Shown one piece after another: positions 25,828 through 33,546 of a stretch of DNA of 64,000 nucleotides. The DNA comes from Dyella sp. 2HG41-7 (lineage in GTDB: Bacteria > Pseudomonadota > Gammaproteobacteria > Xanthomonadales > Rhodanobacteraceae). The position numbers and the translations under genes are program-made. Numbering within the stretch: position 1 is the stretch's first letter; each line of letters opens with the position of its first letter. The stretch spans positions 3,162,001 to 3,226,000 of the forward strand of contig NZ_JAJEJV010000004.1 in NCBI RefSeq assembly GCF_021390675.1. The letters are read 5' to 3'. Below the pieces are notes generated by a model, which saw nothing but the letters and a program-made list of their open reading frames with translations, was not told the origin of the DNA and ran no database searches.

Positions 25828-25846
25828 TAGTGTGAAGTCAACACTA
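25828..25846. promoter_or_regulatory. Candidate PadR operator
   Basis: TAGTGT-GAAGTCA-ACACTA is a perfect 6-bp inverted repeat with a 7-base spacer, placed about 40 bases upstream of the PadR GTG start. On the minus strand TTGACT is embedded in it and could be a -35 element. Confidence 0.5.
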
Positions 25847-25974
25847 GTTCATGGGTATGAAGTCATGCTTGGCGGGAGGCCCGTAGAGCGCTGCCCTTTA
25901 CGGGCCAAACTCATAGTGAGCTCGCACGTCAGAGGCCAATACGGCCCGTTGAACTTGTGCGCGGTGTAAATCGC

Positions 25975-26415
25975 TCAATCCTCATCGTGCAGCGCGGTGA
26001 GAAGATTCGAGCGAAGTTTCACGATGTCCTTTTGCAGCTTCGAGAACTCCGTGGACGTAAGGCCGCAGGCATCGACCACATCCGCGATGAAAGCTCTTTC
26101 GCGCAGTCGTCTACCGCTTTTCGTCAGACCCACAAACACCTGCCGCTCATCGGCAGGATTGCGTACGCGCTCCACATAGCCCATGGCTTCGAGTTTCTTG
26201 AGGATCGGGGTGAGCGTGTTCGATTCGAGAAAGAGCTTTTCGCCTAGGCTGCTAACGGTCTGCTCGCCCTCTTCCCAAAGCGCAATGATGGTTACGAATT
26301 GCGTATAGGTAAGGCCAAGCTCGTCCAAAATGGGTCGATACACCTTGCCAAAGGCCAGGTTCGTCGAATACACGGCAAAGCAGAGGTATTCGGCCAGCTT
26401 CACGTTCGTTTTCAT
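25975..26415 (-). CDS. ohrR: OhrR-type MarR regulator (2-Cys)
   Basis: A 146-residue MarR protein. Cys12 in EYLCFAVYS aligns with the peroxide-reactive Cys of OhrR, and Cys117 (VVDACGL) could be the resolving Cys of the Xanthomonas-type 2-Cys class. The winged helix follows: LTYTQFVTIIALW, TVSSLGEKLFLESNTLTPILKKLEAMGYVERVRNPADERQVFVGLT. OhrR represses ohr and releases DNA when oxidised by organic hydroperoxides. The ATG at 26415 gives the family length; the upstream frame is not conserved-looking. It is divergent from ohr, with three operator copies between them; a consensus TATAAT (minus strand, 26461-26456) overlaps the first, so autoregulation is likely. Confidence 0.9.
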   Translation of the reverse strand: MKTNVKLAEYLCFAVYSTNLAFGKVYRPILDELGLTYTQFVTIIALWEEGEQTVSSLGEKLFLESNTLTPILKKLEAMGYVERVRNPADERQVFVGLTKSGRRLRERAFIADVVDACGLTSTEFSKLQKDIVKLRSNLLTALHDED

Positions 26416-26459
26416 GCGATTTCTCGGTCTGGCGGAGAAGATTCCGCAATGCCCGATTA

Positions 26460-26487
26460 TACATCGCATGCGAGATGATCGGTATCG
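26460..26487. promoter_or_regulatory. OhrR-type operator, copy 1
   Basis: TACATCGCATGCGAGATGAT followed by CGGTATCG. The first of three 28-bp direct copies. It overlaps the minus-strand -10 of ohrR. Confidence 0.75.
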
Positions 26488-26618
26488 CTTGAATTTCCTG
26501 GCGACTTGAATCCAATCAAGGGCGGAGTCGACCGGGTTCGCGGTCCAAGGGAGGCGGCCTGAATGGCCCAGGAGCGAGCCTTTTCGGCTCTCACGGATCG
26601 CCACTTTAAAAAAACCGC

Positions 26619-26650
26619 TTGACACCTCGCTCCGGTCGCGAGATTATATT
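26619..26650 (+). promoter_or_regulatory. Candidate ohr promoter P1
   Basis: A perfect -35 TTGACA at 26619-26624 is followed by GATTATATT at 26642-26650, which offers -10 hexamers at 17-20 base spacing. Operator copy 2 begins at 26651, so a bound repressor would sit on the start site. Confidence 0.6.
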
Positions 26651-26678
26651 TACATCGCATGCGATCTAATCGCTATCG
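26651..26678. promoter_or_regulatory. OhrR-type operator, copy 2
   Basis: TACATCGCATGCGATCTAAT then CGCTATCG. It contains the perfect 12-bp palindrome ATCGCATGCGAT and an adjoining CGAT-CTA-ATCG dyad. Directly downstream of promoter P1. Confidence 0.8.
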
Positions 26679-26738
26679 ATGCATATCCCTGATGCCGGCA
26701 AAGCTCTTGACGACTCTCCGGGATCGGCCTAGCCTATA

Positions 26739-26766
26739 TACATCGCATACGATTTAATCGTTACCG
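26739..26766. promoter_or_regulatory. OhrR-type operator, copy 3
   Basis: TACATCGCATACGATTTAAT then CGTTACCG, 34 bases before the ohr ATG. TTGACG at 26707 and TATATA at 26735-26740 lie just upstream, an arrangement like that before copy 2 and perhaps a second promoter. Confidence 0.75.
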
Positions 26767-26799
26767 ATATTACAATCAACCCACATTGAGTAATCCGTC

Positions 26800-27246
26800 A
26801 TGACCAAGATCGAAAACGTCATCTTCTCCGGCTTTACCCACACAACGGTAAACCACGACCCCAACGCCCAACGCGGCGATCATGGCGTCGTCGATATTCA
26901 GCTGTCCGCTCCCGGTGGCGACAGTCACGAATTTATCGGCGCCGTGCCCCACCCGACGGCCGAGCAGTTTTTCGCAGGCGCCTGGTCGGCCTGCTACATC
27001 ACCGCGCTTGGCCTGGCCGCTTCGCTGAAGAAGGTTACGCTTCCGGCCGATTTTGCGGTGGATATTCAAGTCGACGTCGGTCAAGCCGGTCCGGGCTGGT
27101 TTTTGGCGGCCAAATTCACTGTCCGCTTGCCGGGCTTGGATCAGGACCTGGCGGAAAAATTGGTTCACGCCGCACATGAAATCTGCCCCTATTCGAAAGC
27201 GGTGAAGGGCAATATCGAAGTCGCCGTGAACGTTATCACTGCGTGA
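26800..27246 (+). CDS. ohr: Organic hydroperoxide resistance protein Ohr-like (OsmC/Ohr family)
   Basis: A 148-residue thiol peroxidase. The catalytic Cys pair is Cys65 (AGAWSACYITAL) and Cys129 (EICPYSKAVKGN), placed as in Ohr. HPTAEQFFAGAWSACY is the family signature. Ohr reduces organic hydroperoxides in the cytoplasm using lipoylated partners. It is divergent from an OhrR-type regulator and preceded by two operator copies and two candidate promoters, so it should be strongly peroxide inducible. Confidence 0.93.
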   Translation: MTKIENVIFSGFTHTTVNHDPNAQRGDHGVVDIQLSAPGGDSHEFIGAVPHPTAEQFFAGAWSACYITALGLAASLKKVTLPADFAVDIQVDVGQAGPGWFLAAKFTVRLPGLDQDLAEKLVHAAHEICPYSKAVKGNIEVAVNVITA

Positions 27247-27572
27247 ACTGCGCTGCGGCCGATAGGTCTGAATTGACCGATCGGCCGCGCTCTCTTTCGG
27301 GAGCCGCAGAAGTGCGTTGCGTCCCACTCGCCAACGGCCAACTTGTCTTTGGCGGGGCACGCGCCAAACAAGTTCTTTCCTCATCACTAACGCTTTCGCT
27401 GGCAACGCATGGGCGTCGAAATATGGCATCGACGAACCGGAGAATTCTTCCGATCTTTTCACGTCGGCTTATTCCGGAGCGTCGTATTCCTGCAGCGATT
27501 TGATCGGCTCGGTCGCTCGTTGCCAGGACGACAGCAGTAGTGACCTACTCCCCCTCACCTACGGAAATCCAT
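27247..27572. other. Intergenic region with one terminator-like hairpin
   Basis: The 326 bases between ohr and the SDR gene contain no convincing gene; the open frames here have no ribosome-binding site or recognisable domain. The only structure I see is the hairpin at 27340-27380. Confidence 0.6.
27340..27380 (+). terminator. Candidate terminator of ohr
   Basis: AACTTGTCTTTGGCG pairs with CGCCAAACAAGTT (27362-27374, two-base bulge), followed by CTTTCC. It lies about 95 bases after ohr. Confidence 0.5.
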
Positions 27573-28277
27573 ATGAAAATCAAAGACGCTGTCGTCCTTG
27601 TCACGGGAGCCAATCGCGGCCTCGGACTGGCATTTACGCGCGAGTTGCTCGCACGCGGCGCCCGCAAAATTTACGCCGGCGCGCGCGACCCTGCGACGAT
27701 CGTCCAACCCGGTGTTCAGCCCTTGCGTTTGGATGTCACCAACGCCAATGATCTTGCCGCCGCTGTAGAACTGGCATCGGATGTGACGCTGGTCATCAAC
27801 AACGCAGGGATCGCGCAGCTGGGCGGTTTTCTCGGTGCGGACAGCGAAGAGGTCACGCGACGCATCTTCGAAACTAATTTCTTCGCGATGTTGGGGATGA
27901 GCAAGGCGTTTGCGCCGATCCTAAAGGCCAATGGCGGCGGCGCGTTGCTCAACGTGTTATCCGTCGCGTCGTGGATCAATCGCAGCAATATGGCCGCCTA
28001 TGCGGCGAGCAAGGCCGCCGCGTGGTCGCTCACCAACTCATTGCGCAACGAACTTTTGAATCAGCAGACACAAGTGATGGCATTGCATATGGGCTTTGTC
28101 GACACCGATCTCGCGCGCGATTTCGATGCGCCCAAGACCAGCGCCGAAGATATCGTCAAGCGCGCGCTCGACGGACTCGAAGCCGGCCTGGACGAGGTGC
28201 TCGCCGATGACATCACCTTGAAGGTCAAGCAAGGCATGACGGCCGCCAGGCCGAGCTACCTGCCCCAGGTCAGTTGA
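27573..28277 (+). CDS. Short-chain dehydrogenase/reductase
   Basis: A 234-residue SDR. VTGANRGLGLAF (residues ~10-21) is the NADP-binding glycine motif, INNAGIAQLG the NNAG motif, and the catalytic Tyr-Lys pair sits in AAYAASKAAAW, with Ser in LSVASW. It lacks a signal peptide. The start MKIKDAVVLVTG fits SDR N-termini; an ATG-like start 11 codons earlier does not. The substrate is unknown. It lies 67 bases before the crotonase gene in the same direction. Confidence 0.88.
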   Translation: MKIKDAVVLVTGANRGLGLAFTRELLARGARKIYAGARDPATIVQPGVQPLRLDVTNANDLAAAVELASDVTLVINNAGIAQLGGFLGADSEEVTRRIFETNFFAMLGMSKAFAPILKANGGGALLNVLSVASWINRSNMAAYAASKAAAWSLTNSLRNELLNQQTQVMALHMGFVDTDLARDFDAPKTSAEDIVKRALDGLEAGLDEVLADDITLKVKQGMTAARPSYLPQVS

Positions 28278-28344
28278 AATCGATACGCGGCCACCGAAGC
28301 ACTCGGCGATACTCGCACAACTCGTTACATGCAGGAGACGCGCC

Positions 28345-29187
28345 ATGCGCATACTTTCGCAATTCGATATCGACCGCACGTATCCAGGCGTGTGGACGAT
28401 CACGTTCAACAACCCGCCGATCAATATGTTCACCCCCACAACGATCGACGAAATGGCTTTGTTGATCACCGAACTCGAAGCGGATCCAACCGTGAAGGCC
28501 GTGGTGTTCCAGTCGGCAAATCCCGATTTCTTTATCGCTCACCTCGATGTCGCCAAGGCCGCTGAGCGCCCGGAAGTGCTGAGCGTTTGGCGCGACGTGG
28601 TGCTGCGCCTCGCCTCCATGCCGGTCGTGAGCATCGCCAAGATTCGTGGCCGCGCGCGCGGCATCGGCAACGAGTTGGCTCTCGCTTGCGATATGCGCTT
28701 TGCGAGCCGGCAAAACACGTTGTTCGGCAATCCCGAAGTCGGCGTTGGATTGATCCCGGGCGGCGGCGCGCTGGAGTGGCTCCCGCGCTTGGTCGGCCGC
28801 TCGCGAGCGCTTGAAATCGTGCTCAGCGGCGACGATTTCGATGCCGATGTCGCGGAGCGCTACGGCTTGGTGAACCGCACGCTCGACGATAAAGACCTCG
28901 ACGCGTTTGTCGACACGCTGGTACGGCGCATGGATTCGTTCGACCGCGAAACATTGGCTGCAGCGAAAGCCCAGCTCAATCGATTCGGGGTGCCGACCGC
29001 TGCCGAACTCAAGTCGAGCACCGATGCATTCTTCTCGACACTGGCCTCGCCAGGCGCGCGAGCGCGACGCGTAAAAATTCGCAACATGGAATACGGCGTT
29101 GCGAGCGACTTCGAAATGAATTTTGGAAGTTACCTTCCTTCATTCGGACCAGCGTCCAACGATGCGGCCGTTGCACAGCCGAGCTGA
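28345..29187 (+). CDS. Enoyl-CoA hydratase/isomerase (crotonase) family protein
   Basis: A 280-residue crotonase-fold protein. WTITFNNPPINMFTP, KAVVFQSANPDFFIAHLD, IRGRARGIGNELALACDMRFAS and FGNPEVGVGLIPGGGALEWLPRLVG follow the family; both Glu residues used by hydratases (GNELA and NPEVG) are present. The usual oxyanion-loop Ala-Gly-Ala is replaced by FIAHLD, so a plain enoyl-CoA hydratase role is not certain. GGAG lies before the ATG. Confidence 0.87.
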   Translation: MRILSQFDIDRTYPGVWTITFNNPPINMFTPTTIDEMALLITELEADPTVKAVVFQSANPDFFIAHLDVAKAAERPEVLSVWRDVVLRLASMPVVSIAKIRGRARGIGNELALACDMRFASRQNTLFGNPEVGVGLIPGGGALEWLPRLVGRSRALEIVLSGDDFDADVAERYGLVNRTLDDKDLDAFVDTLVRRMDSFDRETLAAAKAQLNRFGVPTAAELKSSTDAFFSTLASPGARARRVKIRNMEYGVASDFEMNFGSYLPSFGPASNDAAVAQPS

Positions 29188-29264
29188 TTACAAACGCGCA
29201 AGCCTTGGACCCAAAGCACGACAGCCTTTGGGGTCATACCCCATTTGGCGATGACACCAACGGT

Positions 29265-29292
29265 TGTCGGCGATGCACGTACGTTGCCGACA
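29265..29292. terminator. Hairpin between convergent genes
   Basis: TGTCGGC and GCCGACA (14-base loop) form a stem directly downstream of the GlxA-type regulator and the crotonase gene. There is no clear U run, so a transcription-end role is only likely. Confidence 0.35.
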
Positions 29293-29300
29293 GACCGGAT

Positions 29301-30263
29301 CTACTCCCGGGGACGCAATTCGCGTATTCCCTTTCCAAGCCTGCGGCGCAGCAGCGTGCGTAGCGTGACGCCGTCCGCATAACCGACTTCTCCGGCGATC
29401 TGATCGACGCTGAGCTTGCTGGTTTTCAGCAGTTGAACGGCGCGCTCGATGCGCAAGTCTTGAATGTACTCGACGGGCGTCTTGCCCACGACGGCATCGA
29501 GTCGTCGCGACAAGGTGCGCTTGCTGGTTCCCAGCGATTCGGCGATCGCATCGAGCGTGAGCGCCGAATCGAGACGCTCGCGCACCCATCGGTCGAATCG
29601 CTCGACCAGCGGATCGGAATGCGCAAGGTGATCGGAAATCACGTAGCCCGACTGCGATAGTCGTGTGTCGTAAACAAGGTATTTGGCGGCAAGCGCCGCA
29701 AGTTCGGGGCTGTTGTTGCGGATCAGCCATAGCGCAAGGTCGAGATGACTGAGCGCCGCGCCTGCCGTCACCATCGCGCCACTGGGAACGACAAGGCGAT
29801 GCGCATCCAGGCACACATCGGGATAGCGCTGACGAAACACCGGTGAAAGCCACCACGTCGTGGTGGCCTCGCAGCCATTGAGCAAGCCGCTTTCCGCCAA
29901 TACGAACGTGCCGGTGCACGCCGCAGCAAGACGTGCGCCAGCGCCGTGCCACCGACGTAAAACACCGAGCGCATCCACTACATCGTCGCGCCCGAGCGCT
30001 GGAAGCAATTGCTCCGCCACGATGTTGCCGAGCGCCGGCACGATCACCCATTCGGGAGTCGGCGCGTTGGCCGCATCGCGCACAGGCACCTGCAGCCCGA
30101 GCGCCGTGCGCACCTGCGGTCGTACGCCCATCACCGTCACATCAAAACCCGGCGTGGAAATACCCATCCACTGCGCGAGCGTGTTGGCCGTCGCCAATGC
30201 GTCGAGCACGGTGGTCAAGCCCGTATCGAACAAACCTTCCAGCGCAAGCACGGCAATTTTCAT
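29301..30263 (-). CDS. GlxA-type AraC regulator with DJ-1/PfpI domain
   Basis: A 320-residue regulator. Residues 1-180 form a DJ-1/PfpI-like domain (KIAVLALEGLFDTGLTTVLDAL, WVIVPALG, AACTGTFVLAESGLLNG with the nucleophile-elbow Cys, TTWWLSPVFRQRYPDV). The last ~100 residues are an AraC double HTH (LDAIAESLGTSKRTLSRRLDAVVGKTPVEYIQDLRIERAVQLLKTS, DQIAGEVGYADGVTLRTLLRR). GlxA-like proteins often activate nearby catabolic or detoxification genes. It diverges from the ABM and hydrolase genes, which are candidate targets. Its ligand is unknown. Confidence 0.92.
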   Translation of the reverse strand: MKIAVLALEGLFDTGLTTVLDALATANTLAQWMGISTPGFDVTVMGVRPQVRTALGLQVPVRDAANAPTPEWVIVPALGNIVAEQLLPALGRDDVVDALGVLRRWHGAGARLAAACTGTFVLAESGLLNGCEATTTWWLSPVFRQRYPDVCLDAHRLVVPSGAMVTAGAALSHLDLALWLIRNNSPELAALAAKYLVYDTRLSQSGYVISDHLAHSDPLVERFDRWVRERLDSALTLDAIAESLGTSKRTLSRRLDAVVGKTPVEYIQDLRIERAVQLLKTSKLSVDQIAGEVGYADGVTLRTLLRRRLGKGIRELRPRE

Positions 30264-30374
30264 GGCACGATCAATACTAAAGATGTCAATCGAGCCAATA
30301 TTAGCGCACCCAAGCCATTTGTAAAGTTTCGCCCACTGCGCAGCCCACCCTAAGCAATGACTGGAGAAACGACG

Positions 30375-30680
30375 ATGGTGAAATGTGGATTGTTCGTCCG
30401 GCTCGAAGCCAAGCCGGGCAAAGAGCAGGCCGTAGCGGATTTTCTTGCCGCCGGCCTAGACATGACGAATCGGGAAGCGGCGACGCCGATCTGGTTCGCC
30501 ATCCAACTGTCGCCCGCCACGTTCGGCGTCTTCGACGCTTTCGCGAACGAAGCGGGCCGCCAAGCACACCTTAACGGCGATATGGCCAAGGCGCTGATGG
30601 CGCGTGCCGGTGAGCTGCTGGCCACTCCGCCGTCGGTGGAGCCGATCGATGTGCTCGCGATGAAGAACGAATTGGGCTGA
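30375..30680 (+). CDS. Antibiotic-biosynthesis-monooxygenase (ABM) domain protein
   Basis: A 101-residue dimeric ferredoxin-like-fold protein: MVKCGLFVRLEAKPGKEQAVADFL, a central WFAIQLSPATFGVFDAFANEAGRQAH and LMARAGELLATPPSVEPIDVLA. This matches ABM/quinol-monooxygenase-type small proteins. GGAG is eight bases before the chosen ATG; a start six codons earlier has no such site. It is divergent from the GlxA-type regulator and probably under its control. Catalytic activity cannot be inferred. Confidence 0.85.
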   Translation: MVKCGLFVRLEAKPGKEQAVADFLAAGLDMTNREAATPIWFAIQLSPATFGVFDAFANEAGRQAHLNGDMAKALMARAGELLATPPSVEPIDVLAMKNELG

Positions 30681-30686
30681 GTCGCC

Positions 30687-30753
30687 GCGCCCCGTATCTC
30701 GCACTACTGCAAATCGGCAAGGCCGAACGCGCGTGGATACGGGGTGCGCTCTT
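30687..30753 (+). terminator. Possible terminator after the ABM gene
   Basis: GCGCCCCGTATC pairs with GATACGGGGTGCGC across a ~37-base loop and is followed by TCTTT. The loop is long for an intrinsic terminator. Confidence 0.35.
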
Positions 30754-30849
30754 TATCGACTTGCGTCTTCCACCTTTGCTCAACACCGGCACGACGTTGA
30801 TTGATTCACGCAAAACGTCGTGCGCCTCACAAAACTTTTGGAGATTGAA

Positions 30850-31608
30850 ATGCACGCATTACGAAAGAAGATCGCTGTTGCCTTGCTGCTCGCCTTGGGC
30901 GGCCCGATGGCTCACGCCGCGGCAACACCTGCCGCAAAAGATATTGTCATCGTCCATGGCGCATTGGTGGACGGCTCAGGCTGGCACGCCGTGCACGATA
31001 TTCTGATCAAAGACGGTTTCCATGTAACCATCGTGCAAGAGCCGCTCACCAGCCTTGCCGACGATGTCGATGCCACCAAGCGTGTTCTGGATCAACAGAA
31101 CGGCCCGGTCGTGTTGGTGGGTCATAGCTATGGCGGCTCCGTGATTACGGAAGCCGGCGCCGATCCGAAAGTCAGCGCGCTTGTGTATGTGTCTGCGCTG
31201 CAGCCCGATGTCGGCGAAGCCAGCGGTCAATTGCTGTCGAAGTTCGCCGCACCCAACGATGCGATGCGGGCAACGCCGGACAAATATTTCTACCTGCCGG
31301 CGGAGAAATTCCGCGCGACTTATGCGGCGGATCTCTCACCTGCACAGGCTGCGTTCCTAGCCGATTCGCAGCAGCCGCTCGCGCAGAAAGCGATGGCTGC
31401 GCCCATCTCCGTGGCGGCATGGCACACCAAACCCAGCTATGCGGTGCTTACCACGGAAGATCGCATCGTCAGCCCAGAGCTTCAGCGCTGGATGTATCAA
31501 CGCTCGAACGCCAAGGTGACGGAAATTGCCGCAAGCCACGCTTCATTTATGTCGCAACCGGTAACGGTCGCTCGCGTGATCGAGGCTGCTGCAAAGCAGA
31601 CGAATTGA
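30850..31608 (+). CDS. Exported alpha/beta hydrolase
   Basis: A 252-residue hydrolase with a signal peptide (MHALRKKIAVALLLALGGPM, cleavage after AHA). IVIVHGALVDGSGWH is the oxyanion segment. GHSYGG places the nucleophile Ser at residue 93, and EIAASHASFM holds the catalytic His. It resembles salicylate-esterase/methylesterase-like family members exported to the periplasm. The substrate is unknown. It follows the ABM gene after 169 bases. Confidence 0.87.
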   Translation: MHALRKKIAVALLLALGGPMAHAAATPAAKDIVIVHGALVDGSGWHAVHDILIKDGFHVTIVQEPLTSLADDVDATKRVLDQQNGPVVLVGHSYGGSVITEAGADPKVSALVYVSALQPDVGEASGQLLSKFAAPNDAMRATPDKYFYLPAEKFRATYAADLSPAQAAFLADSQQPLAQKAMAAPISVAAWHTKPSYAVLTTEDRIVSPELQRWMYQRSNAKVTEIAASHASFMSQPVTVARVIEAAAKQTN

Positions 31609-31772
31609 TGGCCGACTATCTCGATGGGGGGCGCTCCCCCATCGCAGATATGCGCTTTGTGTCATCCGCGCACCCTGGTCATCGCCTCACAACCTCTCAA
31701 TTTTGACGCTATGCGCACGCCCGTATGTGGGGCGTGTACGTAGTCCTTTGAATCCACCACGGGTGTGCTCGT

Positions 31773-33494
31773 ATGTTTTTACTTATCCTTGCCTACTTCG
31801 GCGGCGTGTTGACTATCCTCAGTCCGTGCATCTTGCCGGTGCTGCCTTTTGTTTTCGCGCGCGCGGATCGTCCGTTCACACGCAATGGATTGCCGATGTT
31901 GATCGGCATGGCGCTAACGTTTGCCCTGGTGGCTAGCTTGGCCGCGGTGGGCGGCGGATGGGCCATTCGCGCCAACCAGTACGGCCGCATCGTCGCCTTG
32001 GCGGTGCTTGCCGTGCTTGGCCTCACGTTGATGTCAGAACGAATCGCCGATTGGATTAGCCGTCCATTCGTCGCGCTCGGCAACAAGCTCGCTCCGCATG
32101 GCGACAGCGAAAACGATTCAGTGCTGTCGGCAGCTGCTCTGGGCGTTGCGACCGGGTTGCTGTGGGCGCCTTGTGCGGGCCCGATCTTGGGCTTGCTGCT
32201 TACCGGCGCGGCGCTTAACGGGGCCAACGTGCAAACCACGTTGTTGCTGCTCGTGTATGCGACGGGCGCTGCAACGTCGTTGGCGTTGGCGCTGGCCATC
32301 GGCGGGCGTGTGTTCGCGCTGATGAAGCGTTCGCTGGGTGTCGGCGAGTGGGTGCGTCGCGGATTAGGTTTGCTGGTCTTGGCCGGTGTCGCCGCCATTG
32401 CGCTGGGATTGGATGCCGGATTCCTGACGCGCGTATCGCTGATCAGCATGAGTGGGATCGAACAGACGTTGATCAACGCGATACGTCCTGCGCCTGCTGA
32501 GCAAACCACGGTCAAAGCCGGCGCATCGTTACCCGTGGAAGGCGACTTCCCCTCGCTGGATGGCGCAACGCAATGGATCAACAGTCCGCCGCTTACAGCG
32601 CAATCGTTACGCGGCAAAGTGGTGCTGGTGGATTTCTGGACCTACTCCTGCATCAACTGCATTCGCGCGCTGCCCTACGTGCGCGGTTGGGCCGACAAAT
32701 ACAAGGATCACGGACTGGTGGTGATCGGCGTGCACTCGCCCGAGTTCGCCTTCGAGAAAGATCCGCGCAATGTCGCCGACGCCATAAAAAATTTGCATGT
32801 CGACTATCCGGTAGCGCTCGACGATCACTACGCCATCTGGAAAGGTTTCGATAACGCGTATTGGCCTGCACATTATTTCATCGACGCGCAGGGACAAATT
32901 CGCCACCACCATTTCGGCGAAGGCGATTACAAGCAGAGCGAAGACGTCATCCGTCGAATGCTCGCCGACGCCGGCCAAAAGAATCTGCCAGGCGGCTACG
33001 TACAACCGGATGCGCAAGGTGCGGAGGCCGCCGGCTCCGGCGACGCCACGCGCTCGCCGGAAACTTACTTGGGTTACGACCGTGCCGAAAATTTTGCGGG
33101 CGGCAGCGTGACGCAAGACAGGAGCTCGACATATCAAGTACCGCTCGCACTGACGGCCAACCAGTGGGCACTCGATGGTCATTGGACGATTAACAAAGAA
33201 AGCGTGCGGCTCGACAGCAACCTTGGACGCATCGTCTATCGCTTCCGCGCCCGCGACCTGCATGTGGTGTTGGGCCCTGGTCACGACGGTAAGCCCGTGC
33301 GTTTCCGCGTGCTGATCGACGGCAAAGTACCTGGCGTCGATCATGGCGCTGACATCGATGCGGATGGCAACGGCGCCGTCACCGCGCAACGCCTCTATCA
33401 GCTCGTGCGGCTCGCCAACGATCGTGGTGAGCACACTTTCGAAATTCTGTTCCTCGATCCGGGCGTGCAGGCGTATGCCTTCACGTTTGGCTGA
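31773..33494 (+). CDS. DipZ-type CcdA-thioredoxin fusion protein
   Basis: A 573-residue membrane protein. Residues 1-225 form a CcdA-like electron-transfer domain of six membrane helices, with membrane Cys19 (SPCILPVLP) and Cys134 (WAPCAGP). Residues ~250-400 form a periplasmic TlpA/thioredoxin domain with CINC active site (Cys293/Cys296 in FWTYSCINCIRALP). The last ~170 residues are the beta-rich DipZ C-terminal domain. It carries reducing equivalents from the cytoplasm to periplasmic thiols, as in cytochrome c maturation or peroxide-repair systems. I see no Shine-Dalgarno before the ATG. Stand-alone gene. Confidence 0.93.
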   Translation: MFLLILAYFGGVLTILSPCILPVLPFVFARADRPFTRNGLPMLIGMALTFALVASLAAVGGGWAIRANQYGRIVALAVLAVLGLTLMSERIADWISRPFVALGNKLAPHGDSENDSVLSAAALGVATGLLWAPCAGPILGLLLTGAALNGANVQTTLLLLVYATGAATSLALALAIGGRVFALMKRSLGVGEWVRRGLGLLVLAGVAAIALGLDAGFLTRVSLISMSGIEQTLINAIRPAPAEQTTVKAGASLPVEGDFPSLDGATQWINSPPLTAQSLRGKVVLVDFWTYSCINCIRALPYVRGWADKYKDHGLVVIGVHSPEFAFEKDPRNVADAIKNLHVDYPVALDDHYAIWKGFDNAYWPAHYFIDAQGQIRHHHFGEGDYKQSEDVIRRMLADAGQKNLPGGYVQPDAQGAEAAGSGDATRSPETYLGYDRAENFAGGSVTQDRSSTYQVPLALTANQWALDGHWTINKESVRLDSNLGRIVYRFRARDLHVVLGPGHDGKPVRFRVLIDGKVPGVDHGADIDADGNGAVTAQRLYQLVRLANDRGEHTFEILFLDPGVQAYAFTFG

Positions 33495-33510
33495 TTAGCG
33501 CTCAACCTTG

Positions 33511-33536
33511 GGAGGCCCCATCGCGTGGGGCCTTCC
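33511..33536. terminator. Bidirectional terminator-like hairpin
   Basis: GGAGGCCCC-ATCGCGT-GGGGCCTTCC lies in the 52-base gap between the convergent DipZ-type and GH64 genes. There is no long U run in either direction. Confidence 0.55.
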
Positions 33537-33546
33537 AATCCTTCCC

